Source: CAMPKL01 sp963817465 (lineage in GTDB: Bacteria; Acidobacteriota; Terriglobia; Bryobacterales; UBA6623). From it: DNA of 64,000 bases. Positions 1 through 8,528 of this stretch are shown one piece after another. The notes below the pieces were generated by a model that was not told where the DNA came from, did not search any database, and saw nothing but the letters and a program-made list of their open reading frames with translations. How positions within the stretch are numbered: position 1 is the first letter of the stretch; the number at the start of each line of letters is the position of its first letter. The stretch lies in NCBI GenBank assembly GCA_963817465.1, contig CAWFOP010000001.1:11056-75055 (forward strand), written 5' to 3'. A program made the translations under genes and the position numbers.

Positions 1-1
1 C

Positions 2-304
2 GAGTCCGCCCGGAAGATGGCGGAGCGGATGATGCACGAGGGCGGGGCGACGCCGGATGAGCGCATCGCATACGGCTTCAAGCTGGCGACGTCGCGAACT
101 CCGGATGCGGGCGAGGCCGCGGTGCTGCGCGATAGCTTCGATCATTACCTGGCGCGCTATCAGGCCGACCGCGGCGCCGCCGAGAAGCTGCTCGCGGAAG
201 GTGAGTCGCCGCGCGACCAGTCGCTCGACCCGGTCGAGCAGGCGGGCTACGCCGCCGTGGCGAGCTTGATCTTGAATCTCGACGAGACGATCACGAAGGA
301 GTAG
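2..304 (+). CDS. PSD1/DUF1553 domain protein, C-terminal end (5' truncated by window)
   Basis: The reading frame is open from the first complete codon and ends in TAG just before the next gene. The visible tail is helical, runs through an ERMM segment and ends in LNLDETITKE. This is how PSD1/DUF1553 proteins of Planctomycetes, Verrucomicrobia and Acidobacteria usually end (short helical tail closing with an 'L-N-x-x-E' stretch). In those phyla the gene typically precedes a DUF1501 gene, which is exactly the case here (5-nt gap), so the two probably form an operon. The family is secreted or envelope-associated with no established reaction. An internal ATG at 17 exists but is not the true start, because the homologous region continues upstream of the window. 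Confidence 0.75.
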   Translation, partial: ESARKMAERMMHEGGATPDERIAYGFKLATSRTPDAGEAAVLRDSFDHYLARYQADRGAAEKLLAEGESPRDQSLDPVEQAGYAAVASLILNLDETITKE

Positions 305-309
305 ATGAG

Positions 310-1776
310 ATGAAGGACCGCTCAACTCCTGTCGCCGCTCCCGTTCGCGAGCGTATCGCTGCGATGACGCGCCGGCACTTTTTCGGCCGTTCGGCGACCG
401 GCGTCGGCGTGGCGGCGCTTTCCGCGCTGCTGGGCGGGGACCTCGAGGCCAAGAGCACCGGCGGTTTGCCCGGCATGCCGCATTTCGCTCCGAAAGCCAA
501 GCGCATCATTTATCTGTTCCAGTCGGGCGGGCCTTCGCAGATGGACCTGTTCGACTACAAGCCGCACTTGGCCCAAGTCCGCGGAGAGGATCTGCCGGAC
601 TCGATTCGCAAGGGCCAGCGGCTGACGGGCATGACAGCGACTCAGGAAAGCTTTCCCGTGGCGCCCTCGGCCTTCAAGTTCGCGCAGCATGGAAAGTCGG
701 GCGCCTGGGCCAGCGAGCTCGTGCCGCACACGGCCGAGATCGCCGACAAGCTGACGTTCATCAAGTCGATGTACACCGAGCAGATCAACCATGATCCCGC
801 GGTGACCTTCTTTCAGACCGGTTTCCAGCTCGCGGGCCGGCCCTCGATCGGCGCATGGCTGTCTTATGGGCTCGGCAGCGAGAGCGAAGATCTGCCGGCG
901 TTCGTCGTGATGGTTTCGAGCGGCTCGGGGCGCAACGGTCAGCCGCTCTACGACCGGCTATGGGGCAGCGGATTCCTGCCGTCACGCTATCAAGGCGTCA
1001 AGTTTCGGTCGAACGCCGACCCGGTGCTGTACTTGTCGAACCCGAACGGCTTCAGCCGCGATGATCGGCGGCGCTTCCTCGACGATCTCGGGCGGCTCAA
1101 CCAGATGAAGCTGGACGACTACGGCGATCCGGAGATCGCGACGCGAATCTCCCAATATGAGATGGCGTTTCGCATGCAGTCTTCGGTGCCGGAGTTGACC
1201 GATCTCTCCGACGAATCGGAAGCGACGTTTGAGCTCTACGGCGAGGACTCACGCAAGCCGGGGACTTTCGCGGCGAACTGCCTGCTCGCCCGGCGGCTCG
1301 CCGAACGCGGCGTCCGCTTCATCCAATTGTTTCATCGCGGCTGGGATCAGCACACCGAACTGCCCAAGGAGCTGCCGCAGCAGTGCGCCGACACGGATCA
1401 GGGCGCGGCGGCGCTGGTGCGCGACCTCGAGCGGCGCGGCATGCTCGACGAGACGCTGGTGGTGTGGGGCGGGGAATTCGGCCGCACCGTTTACAGCCAG
1501 GGAACGCTCACGGCGAGCGACTACGGACGCGACCACCATCCGCGCTGTTTCACCATCTGGATGGCCGGCGGAGGCGTGAAGCCGGGCGTCAGCTTGGGCG
1601 TGACGGACGACTACTGCTACAACATCGTAGAGAGGCCGGTGCATGTCCATGACTTGCACGCGACGATGCTGCATTGCTTAGGAATCGATCACAAGAAGCT
1701 CACCTATCGCTATCAGGGGCGCGATTTCCGTCTGACGGACGTGCACGGCGAATTGGTCGACGAGGTCCTGACCTGA
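310..1776 (+). CDS. DUF1501 (sulfatase-like fold) protein with Tat signal
   Basis: A 488-aa protein whose N-terminus carries a twin-arginine motif (TRRHFFG, residues 20-26) followed by a hydrophobic Ala/Gly/Leu stretch, so it is predicted to be Tat-exported. The body shows typical DUF1501 features: the opening IIYLFQSGGPSQMDLFDYKP, a central RFIQLFHRGWDQH motif and WGGEFGRT near residue 390, then a DHHP segment. DUF1501 belongs to the alkaline phosphatase/sulfatase-like superfamily, but no reaction is established. AAGGAG at 295-300 supports the ATG at 310; an in-frame ATG at 364 directly before the TRRHFF motif is an alternative start. It lies 5 nt after the DUF1553 gene and the usual DUF1553-DUF1501 pairing supports co-function. 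Confidence 0.93.
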   Translation: MKDRSTPVAAPVRERIAAMTRRHFFGRSATGVGVAALSALLGGDLEAKSTGGLPGMPHFAPKAKRIIYLFQSGGPSQMDLFDYKPHLAQVRGEDLPDSIRKGQRLTGMTATQESFPVAPSAFKFAQHGKSGAWASELVPHTAEIADKLTFIKSMYTEQINHDPAVTFFQTGFQLAGRPSIGAWLSYGLGSESEDLPAFVVMVSSGSGRNGQPLYDRLWGSGFLPSRYQGVKFRSNADPVLYLSNPNGFSRDDRRRFLDDLGRLNQMKLDDYGDPEIATRISQYEMAFRMQSSVPELTDLSDESEATFELYGEDSRKPGTFAANCLLARRLAERGVRFIQLFHRGWDQHTELPKELPQQCADTDQGAAALVRDLERRGMLDETLVVWGGEFGRTVYSQGTLTASDYGRDHHPRCFTIWMAGGGVKPGVSLGVTDDYCYNIVERPVHVHDLHATMLHCLGIDHKKLTYRYQGRDFRLTDVHGELVDEVLT

Positions 1777-2549
1777 GGTTCGCCTGTGGTCTCGGAGTTT
1801 TGGCAGTCCTGATCGCCGCCGGCGGATGCGGCCGAAACGGCGATTTGCCCCCAGCGATCCCTTACGCCGGTCCGGTGGAAAGCTCGTTGCCGCGTGGGGG
1901 GACGGGCCGCGGGGCCCAGACGGGAGACGGGGCCTCATCCACGGGGGAGATCGTAATCGCCGCCGATGCCGCAGCCTATCGAGAGGGCCTGACTCTGCGC
2001 GCCGACCGGCTTCGCGAGCAACTCGCTTCGGCTACCGGTTCGGAAGCGGTCAAGCTAAGGCGCAGGCTTGCGATCGTGGAGGACGCCGCCGCCAAGGAGA
2101 ACTTCGATATCTCCTTCACGAGCCACCGCAGAAAGCTGGTTGACGCCGAATCGGCGTTGACGGTGTTTCTTGTTCGATTCGCTCCGGGCGAGCGTTGGGA
2201 GGCGCAATACGCGCTTCGAACGGGAGACTTAGAACTCGTCGCCGCAGCTGTGCGAGACGCCGCGGCCGGCGTCCAGGATCACAAGGAAGCGGCCAACAAC
2301 GCCGCGGCCGAAGTGTTGATCCGCCTGGGAAACCTCGCCGCGGCCGGCTTTGCGTTTGACCTGAGCGAGCGGCTGTTGCGGTCCGGAATCACGCAATTCA
2401 GGGAGAAGGCCGTTCAAGCCCGGGCGCTCGCCGCTCTGGCCGAGATGCTGCGGACCGACGACCGTATGCGGGAAGCGAATGAAGTCGAGGACCGCCAGGC
2501 CGAAGTGCTCCGGCAGCAGTCCGACACGCCCCTCACACAAGGCCGCTAG
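1773..2549 (+). CDS. Predicted lipoprotein of unknown function, probable CTG start overlapping DUF1501
   Basis: The frame overlaps the end of the DUF1501 gene. The most convincing N-terminus begins at a CTG at 1773, one base before the upstream TGA, giving a short signal with Arg at position 2 and a hydrophobic core ending in a lipobox-like AAGGC at about residue 20. GAGGT at 1762-1766 is correctly placed as a ribosome binding site for that codon. A TTG at 1800 is a poorer alternative, and the first ATG of the open frame (1674) lies deep inside DUF1501 and encodes a Ser/Arg-rich, unlikely N-terminus. The mature 240 or so residues are Ala-rich and helical, with heptad-like repeats reminiscent of TPR helices. 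I do not recognise the family. Translational coupling to DUF1501 suggests shared regulation. Confidence 0.6.
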   Translation: MRFACGLGVLAVLIAAGGCGRNGDLPPAIPYAGPVESSLPRGGTGRGAQTGDGASSTGEIVIAADAAAYREGLTLRADRLREQLASATGSEAVKLRRRLAIVEDAAAKENFDISFTSHRRKLVDAESALTVFLVRFAPGERWEAQYALRTGDLELVAAAVRDAAAGVQDHKEAANNAAAEVLIRLGNLAAAGFAFDLSERLLRSGITQFREKAVQARALAALAEMLRTDDRMREANEVEDRQAEVLRQQSDTPLTQGR

Positions 2550-2985
2550 TCGCCGACCTTGAAGGCTTTGTCGAACGCTTCGTCGCTGAACAGCTTCTCG
2601 ATCTTGGCGTCGTCGTTGGCTAGCTTGTCGATTTCGTCCTTGCAACTCGCGCAGCAGAACTTCACGGTCGAGCCGGCGATCTTCGCGGTAACGCCGTCGC
2701 TGACCGGCTCGCCCGTCAACGGGCATGCGATCTGCTTGGCTTGGCCGGTCACGAAGAGCTGGAAATTCGCCTTGGCCGCGTATTGGGAGGGATTCGCCTT
2801 GAACGCCTCCGGGCACCCGTCGCAGCAGAAGTACACTTTGCCGCCTTTGTAGGGTACGGACATGCCGGCGAGGGCGGGCCCGTCGCCGACCGGGCACTTG
2901 GCCCCGTTCAGATCCGACTTCGCCCCAGAGCATGGCTGACCGCGAGCAAAAGGGCGGCGGATGTGATCGCGATTCGCAGCTTCAT
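2546..2985 (-). CDS. Secreted double-YHS (TRASH-like) metal-site protein, apparent one-base frameshift
   Basis: The frame ending at 2546 encodes two successive Cys-rich modules: a CPVGDG...CCDGC unit and a CPLTGEPV...CCASC unit, each followed by Phe/Ile and acidic helices. These are the hallmarks of YHS-type heavy-metal or metallo-cofactor binding domains. An ATG at 2985 with AGAGGAG just upstream opens a perfect signal peptide (MKLRIAITSAALLLAVSHALG) but in another frame. The two frames join seamlessly as ...SHALGAKSDLNGAKCP if one G is added to the GGGG run (CCCC at 2923-2926 on the plus strand). The span is 440 nt, not a multiple of three, as expected for one lost base. Without that correction translation would have to start at the internal ATG at 2863 and would lose export and half of the first module. 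The substrate metal is unknown. Confidence 0.75.
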
Positions 2986-3145
2986 CAGAGATTCTCCTCT
3001 CACTATTCTAGTGGCTTGGATTGTCTGAGGACATGCAACATCCGCAACGCGCCGGGCGGCGAAGTGACTCGACGCTCTACTGACAGCGAGCAGTTGTCGA
3101 GCCAAACTCCCGTCAGGCGGCGGTCAGGCCTCATAATGTGACTTC

Positions 3146-6100
3146 GTGAAATCGACCGCTTTTTCGATTGTGATCGCGGCCGCGCTGTGCGCTTGCGGCT
3201 CGAGCGGGCCGGAGAGAGGCCCGTACGACACGGATCCCACTGAGCCGGAGGCCGCGGTGAAGACCTTCGAGCCGGTCGACGGCTTTCATGTCGAGTTGTT
3301 CGCGGCCGAGCCCAACGTCGTCGACCCGGTCGAGATTTGCTTCGACGAGAACGGCGGCGTCTACGTCGCCGAGATGCTCGACTATCCGTTCGATCCGGAG
3401 TCGGGCGAGCAGCCGCGGAGCCGCATCCGCTTCCTCGAAGACACCGACCACGACGGCCGCGTCGACAAGGCGACGATCTTCGCGGATCATCTGCTCCAGG
3501 TCACCAGCGTTTTCCCTTGGAAGGGAGGCGTCTTCGCGGCTTCGGCGCCGCGGATCTTGTACTTGAAGGACGACGACGGAGATCACGTCGCCGACACGCA
3601 GGAGGTTTGGTATCAGGGCTTCGACACCGACGTGTCGTCCGAATCGCGCATCACGAATTTCCGCCTGGGGCTCGACAACTGGATTTACGCCGCCAACAAC
3701 GGCAGGCCGGGCGAGATCACTTCGCCGAAGTTTCCTGAAAAGCCGCCGCTGATCGTTCGCGGCTACGACTTCCGCTTCAATCCGGTGAGCGGCGAATTTG
3801 CCGCGGCGGCCGGGCCGACTCAGTTCGGCATGTCGTTCAACCAGTGGGGCGACCGTTTTGTCACGCAGAATACGGTCCACCTGCGGCACGCCGTCCTGCC
3901 AGCGCGGTATTTGTTGAGGAACCCGTTGTTCACGCCGCCCTCGATGCTGGAGTATGTTCCTGACGACGACCCGAACAACAGCAAAGTGTATCCCCTGACT
4001 CAGCCGCAAGAGTGGCGGGTGGAGCGCACCGAAGTTCGCCAGGAGCGCTACGACGAGACGCAGCCGGGGCGAGTGGAGCGCGTCGGCGGACACTTCACCG
4101 CAGCCACCGGCACGACCGTCTATCTGGGCGACGCCTTCGGACCGGACTACTACGGCAACGTCTTCGTCGCGGACGTCAACGGCGGCCTCGTGCATCGGGA
4201 GGTTCTCTCCGACGACGGCGTTTCGTATCGCTCCCAGCCGCGCCCGCAAGGGAAGGAATTCCTGGCCTCGCACGACGAGTGGCATCGCCCGGCGAACCTC
4301 GCCAACGCCCCGGACGGCAACTTGTATCTGCTCGACTTCTATCGCGAGTACATCGAGGAGCCGGCGTCGATCCCCGAGACGATCAAGGAACGGCTGCACC
4401 TGGATTTCTATCGCGGCAACGATCGCGGGCGTATCTGGCGGATCGTCCCGGACCGGCCCGCTGTCAAACGCGGCCTGGATGTCTCGCTCGGCCAGGCGAG
4501 CACGGCCGAACTGGTCGCGTTGCTCGGCCATGCGAACGGCTGGCATCGCACGACCGCCCAGCGGCTGCTGCTGGAGCGGCGTGACCCGTCGTCGGCGCCG
4601 CCGCTGCGGAAGTTGACGTCGGAAGCGGAGCGCGCCGAAGTTCGCCTGCTGGCCTTATGGGCGCTCGAAGGCGTCGGCGCGCTGGAGCCGGCTGACGTGA
4701 AGCGCGCGATCGGGGACCAGGACGCTCATGTGCGACGAGACGGAGTGCGATTGGCGGAGCGGTTCTCGGGAGAGCCGGCCGCCGAGATCGTCGGCGTTAT
4801 CGGTGATGCGGACCCGAAAGTCCGCTTTCAAGTCGCTTTGAGTCTCGGCGCCCTGCCGGGTCCGGAGCGCGCGATCGCGACCATGGCGGCGAACGAGTCC
4901 GACGACGAGTGGATGCGCGCCGCCCTGCTCAGCTCGGTGGGCGTGCGGCCGCTCGAGGTCTTCAAGCGGCTCAACCTGTCTCACGCCGATTTTTTCGCGA
5001 CCGCGACGGAGGGTCGCCGCGAGTTTGTTAGCGGGCTCGGACGGCTGCTTGGAGCGGAAGCCGACCCGAACCGCATTTTCTTCTTCTTGCAAGGGGCGGT
5101 CTCGAGCCCCAAGGTCGCTAAGCCGGAATGGCTCACCGCCGCGATGGCCGGCCTCTCGGAGGGGTTGAGCCTCAGCGGCAAGCGCGGCCTGCGGTTGCCG
5201 ACGGGCGAGGCGCTGGCGGCGCGATTGATGAGCAATGACGATCCGCGGGTGCAAGACGCCGCACTCGAGCTCGCGCAGTACCTTTCGCTTCCGGGCATGG
5301 TGCGCGACGCACGCGCCGCGGCCGCGGCCGACGATATCAGCGTCGAGCGTCGCGTGCGGGCCGTTCGTTTTCTGCGGGGCGATCGCTTCGCTTCGGCTGA
5401 GCCTGTCCTGCGAGAGATCCTGTCGTCCTCTTCCGCCGGCGAGTTGCAGGCCGCCGCTGTCGAGACCCTCGGCGGTTTCGACGAGCCCAAGGCGGCTGAG
5501 ACGATCCTGTCGGGTTGGCAAGGATACTCGCCGCAGGCGCGAGAACGCGTCTTCGCCGTGCTGCTGCGGCGCAAGGCAGGCGTCTCCGCCTTGCTCGACG
5601 CCGTGGAATCCGGGGCCGTCGCAAGCGGCCATGTCGACCCGCTGACGCGCATTCGGCTGACGGAATATCCCGACGCCGCTCTGGCGGCGCGCGCCGCGAA
5701 GCTGTTCGACAGCGGCAAGAGCGATCGCGCCCAGGTGGTCGCGCAATACCGCGATGCTCTTGATCTGCCCGCTGACGCCGAGCGCGGCAAAAAAGCCTTC
5801 GACGACAACTGCGCCAAGTGCCACGTCGCACAACACGGCCGCAGCCGTTTGGGTCCTGATCTATCGGGGGTCAACAACAAGCCGCGCGAGGTGCTGCTGA
5901 CGCACATCCTCGACCCGAGCCTCGAGATCGAGGCCTCGTACGCGAACTACATCGTGATCGACCGCGACGGCCAGGTCTACGACGGCTTACTTTCCGCCGA
6001 GACGCCCGCCGCCGTCACGCTGCGCAACGAGCTGGAAGACGTGACGATCTTGCGCGACCGCATCGAAGAGATGCGCGTCTCGGCCGTCTCGCTGATGCCC

Positions 6101-6172
6101 GAGGGCTTCGAGAACGACCTGTCGCGCCAACAGCTCGCCGACATCATCGCTTATCTGAGAGCAGGTCTTTGA
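3146..6172 (+). CDS. PVC-type CxxCH heme-binding / membrane-bound dehydrogenase-like lipoprotein with HEAT repeats
   Basis: A 1008-aa protein. Residues 1-17 form a signal peptide ending in Cys with Lys at position 2 (probable lipoprotein). Residues about 35-430 match the Pirellula/Verrucomicrobium-type 'membrane-bound dehydrogenase' beta-propeller (opening 'GFHVELFAAEPNVVDPVEI', later LYLLDFYREYIEEP). The middle is a long stretch of HEAT-like helical repeats. The C-terminal cytochrome c-like domain has CAKCH at about residue 890, LGPDL after it and a probable axial Met in SLMPEGF near residue 980. Start is GTG at 3146; a CATAAT hexamer at 3132-3137 sits so close that the transcript may be nearly leaderless. 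In PVC bacteria and Solibacter-like acidobacteria these proteins are linked to exported carbohydrate oxidation, but the substrate is not known. Confidence 0.92.
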   Translation: MKSTAFSIVIAAALCACGSSGPERGPYDTDPTEPEAAVKTFEPVDGFHVELFAAEPNVVDPVEICFDENGGVYVAEMLDYPFDPESGEQPRSRIRFLEDTDHDGRVDKATIFADHLLQVTSVFPWKGGVFAASAPRILYLKDDDGDHVADTQEVWYQGFDTDVSSESRITNFRLGLDNWIYAANNGRPGEITSPKFPEKPPLIVRGYDFRFNPVSGEFAAAAGPTQFGMSFNQWGDRFVTQNTVHLRHAVLPARYLLRNPLFTPPSMLEYVPDDDPNNSKVYPLTQPQEWRVERTEVRQERYDETQPGRVERVGGHFTAATGTTVYLGDAFGPDYYGNVFVADVNGGLVHREVLSDDGVSYRSQPRPQGKEFLASHDEWHRPANLANAPDGNLYLLDFYREYIEEPASIPETIKERLHLDFYRGNDRGRIWRIVPDRPAVKRGLDVSLGQASTAELVALLGHANGWHRTTAQRLLLERRDPSSAPPLRKLTSEAERAEVRLLALWALEGVGALEPADVKRAIGDQDAHVRRDGVRLAERFSGEPAAEIVGVIGDADPKVRFQVALSLGALPGPERAIATMAANESDDEWMRAALLSSVGVRPLEVFKRLNLSHADFFATATEGRREFVSGLGRLLGAEADPNRIFFFLQGAVSSPKVAKPEWLTAAMAGLSEGLSLSGKRGLRLPTGEALAARLMSNDDPRVQDAALELAQYLSLPGMVRDARAAAAADDISVERRVRAVRFLRGDRFASAEPVLREILSSSSAGELQAAAVETLGGFDEPKAAETILSGWQGYSPQARERVFAVLLRRKAGVSALLDAVESGAVASGHVDPLTRIRLTEYPDAALAARAAKLFDSGKSDRAQVVAQYRDALDLPADAERGKKAFDDNCAKCHVAQHGRSRLGPDLSGVNNKPREVLLTHILDPSLEIEASYANYIVIDRDGQVYDGLLSAETPAAVTLRNELEDVTILRDRIEEMRVSAVSLMPEGFENDLSRQQLADIIAYLRAGL

Positions 6173-6173
6173 G

Positions 6174-7404
6174 ATGAAACGATCCATCTATCTCCTTGTC
6201 GGCCGCCATGATTCTCGCGGCCTCCGGCTCCGCTCAAGGATTGCAGCAGTCGACGCCCGGCAATGTCGGGATGTCGCTGGAGCGCTTGCAGCGCATCGAC
6301 GGCGTCGTCGGAGGCTGGGTCAAAGAGAAGAAGTACGCCGGCGTCGCCGTCGCGGTCGCCCGACGGGGGCGCATCGCCTACTTCCGCACCTTCGGCGAGC
6401 GTGACGCCGAGGCGTCGAAGCCGGTGCAGATCGATACGATCTACCGCTTCTATTCGATGACCAAGCCGATCGCGTCGACGGCGGCGATGATTCTGCTCGA
6501 GGAGGGGAAGTTTCTGCTGGATGATCCGGTGTCGAAGTACATGCCGGAGTTCGCCGACCTGCAGGTGTTGGCGAGCGAAGACGGCGACGGCTCGAAGCTC
6601 GTTGCGGCCGAGCGGCAGGTGACGATCAAGGACCTGCTCACGCACACGTCCGGGCTCATCAACAGCAAGGCTTACGCGGCCAAGGGAGTTTTCGATCGGG
6701 ATATCACGCTCGAGGAGATGCAGCATCGCCTCGCGGGCGTACCGTTGGCTCACCAGCCCGGGGCCGCTTGGCGCTACGGGCAGTCGATCAACGTGATTGG
6801 GCGTTTAATCGAGATCTGGTCGGGCAAGCCGTTCGACGAGTTCCTGAAGGAACGCATCTTCGAGCCGCTGCTCATGCCCGACACGGACTTTTACGTGCCG
6901 TCCAGCAAGATCGACCGCCTGGCGAAGGTGTATCAACTCAACGACGCCGGCGTGGTCGAACCGGCTCCCTCGGATATCGACGACAGCGCCAAGCCGGCGT
7001 TCCTGTCGGGCGGCGGCGGTCTCTATTCGACGGCCGCCGACTATATGCGCTTCTGCCAGATGCTGCTGAACAAGGGCGAGCTCGACGGAGCGCGCATCCT
7101 GTCGCCCAAGACGGTGGAGATCATGATGATGAACCACGTCGCCGAGGACGTGCTGCCGCCCAACGGACCGAACGGCCGCACGGGCTACGGCTTCGGCATC
7201 GGCGGCGCCGTGCTGATGGACGTCGCCAAGTCGAATCAACTGGCCTCAAAGGGCGAATTCAACTGGGGCGGCGCCGCGGGCACGTATTTTTGGATCGACC
7301 CGCAGGAGAAGCTGATCGGTTTGTTCTTGGTGCAGCGGCCGCCGTTCGTTCTCGGACCCGGGAAGACATTCAAAGACCTGGTTTATCAGGCTTTGGAGAA
7401 CTAG
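6174..7404 (+). CDS. Serine hydrolase, class C beta-lactamase/penicillin-binding family (apparent frameshift in signal peptide)
   Basis: The conserved frame (from 6196) encodes about 400 aa with the SxxK nucleophile motif SMTK near residue 87, LLTHTSGLI (typical THTSG segment), a YGQS motif in the Tyr position and WGGAAGTYFWIDP near the C-terminus. This set defines the beta-lactamase/EstB-type serine hydrolase family; likely an esterase or D-aminopeptidase rather than a resistance enzyme. The obvious start ATG at 6174 (MKRSIYLL) lies in a different frame. Removing one T from the CTT at 6195-6197 joins them into a textbook signal peptide, MKRSIYLLSAAMILAASGSA, so a one-base insertion is likely (the 1231-nt span is not divisible by three). 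Otherwise a TTG at 6196 would be the start. It follows the heme lipoprotein gene by one base and may be co-transcribed. Confidence 0.85.
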
Positions 7405-7409
7405 CCGGT

Positions 7410-8501
7410 CTATCTGCTGGCGAGCACGATGATCAGGATGACGATCAGCGCCAGCAGGACCAGCAAGGCGATCTTCCAGGCGCTCTTGGGGTATTCGCCG
7501 GCGGTCTGGCCCGTATAGCCGTTGACGGCCACCTGATACGCGTCCGCGCCGTAATCGTAGACCAGCAGCCAGAGCGGCACGAGGATGTGCTTGAACGTCT
7601 CGCCCGTGTATTGCGCGTTGACGATGAGGTTGCGGTAGGTGTCGCCGGGAATGCGGCCGGCGCAGATCGCGCGCAGCTTGCTGTCCATCGACTCGCGTCC
7701 GGCGCGCGCCGCGTCGATGAGCACAACCTGATAGTGCTCGACGACGAATCCCGACAAGTAGGCCGTGTCGTATGGAACGAGATCGTTGGTGGGGAAGGGC
7801 TCGATCTGATGCAGCAGGTCGGGATGGACGCCGGTCGTTCCAGGGATCGGCTCATCGTCGAAGAAGTGTTGAACGGAGCCGGAGACGGGCGTCCAGCGCG
7901 TGTGGCGCACCTGGCGCGTGCGAGTGTGGCCTTCGTTGTCGCGGTAAGTCTCGGTCGTGTAGTAATAGGTTCCCGAGTCGGCGGTCCAGCGCGCGGAGGC
8001 GTCTGCGTCAAAGGTCCAATACGGGATGTAAAGCCCGCGGACGGTGTCGACCATGGCCTTGTTCTTGAGGCGTCCCGGCGCGAGCCATTTGCCGCCCCAC
8101 CACTGGCGCATGGACTCGCGCACGCGCGCCTCGTCCACCTTGAACGGCAGCAGGCTTTGCGGGCGCAGCGGCGACTGCACCTCCTCGTATTCGACCAGCT
8201 CCGGCGACCCGCAAAAGTCGCAGCGCTGCGCGACGCGCTCCGGATCGAAGACCGTCACGGCGTGGCAGTGCCGGCAGCGCACGGCCTTTTTTTCAGCCTT
8301 CCAGCCGCGCAGGCTCTCCGGCATCTCGCGCAGAGTCTTGACGAGATCGATCTCCTGGATTTCCCCGGTCTCGGGGTTCACTTCCATCGGCGCTTCGGTG
8401 CCGCAATAGGGGCACACCAACGCCTGCTTGGAAGGATTCCAAACCGCCTGCGCGCCGCATGCGGGACAGGCGTCCTTCTTGATGGCTTCGATCTCGGCCA
8501 T
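7410..8501 (-). CDS. Zinc-ribbon membrane protein, YdjG-like (TFIIB-type zinc finger)
   Basis: A 363-aa protein. Two zinc ribbons sit in the N-terminal third: CPACG/CPYCG (Cys 12, 15, 30, 33) and a CRHCH...CDFCG pair near residues 80-105. The middle contains an SLLPFKVDEARVRESMRQWW region and LYIPYWTFDADASARWTADS, typical of these proteins. The last 25 residues are one transmembrane helix (LLVLLALIVILIIVL). Databases often mislabel this family as 'primosomal protein N/helicase-like'. It starts 28 nt after the SPFH gene on the same strand; the same partnership (zinc-ribbon membrane protein with an SPFH protein) is known from the Bacillus subtilis ydjFGHI locus, which suggests a membrane-stress role. 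The start ATG at 8501 is preferred over a TTG at 8513; neither has a clear ribosome binding site. Confidence 0.8.
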   Translation of the reverse strand: MAEIEAIKKDACPACGAQAVWNPSKQALVCPYCGTEAPMEVNPETGEIQEIDLVKTLREMPESLRGWKAEKKAVRCRHCHAVTVFDPERVAQRCDFCGSPELVEYEEVQSPLRPQSLLPFKVDEARVRESMRQWWGGKWLAPGRLKNKAMVDTVRGLYIPYWTFDADASARWTADSGTYYYTTETYRDNEGHTRTRQVRHTRWTPVSGSVQHFFDDEPIPGTTGVHPDLLHQIEPFPTNDLVPYDTAYLSGFVVEHYQVVLIDAARAGRESMDSKLRAICAGRIPGDTYRNLIVNAQYTGETFKHILVPLWLLVYDYGADAYQVAVNGYTGQTAGEYPKSAWKIALLVLLALIVILIIVLASR

Positions 8502-8528
8502 GGATCGCGGCAAACGGCGCCGGGCGGA

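Noticed and set aside
3131..4546. 471-aa minus-strand ORF antisense to the heme lipoprotein
   Set aside because: Mirror of third-position GC bias; no start signal or family features, while the plus-strand gene is unambiguous.
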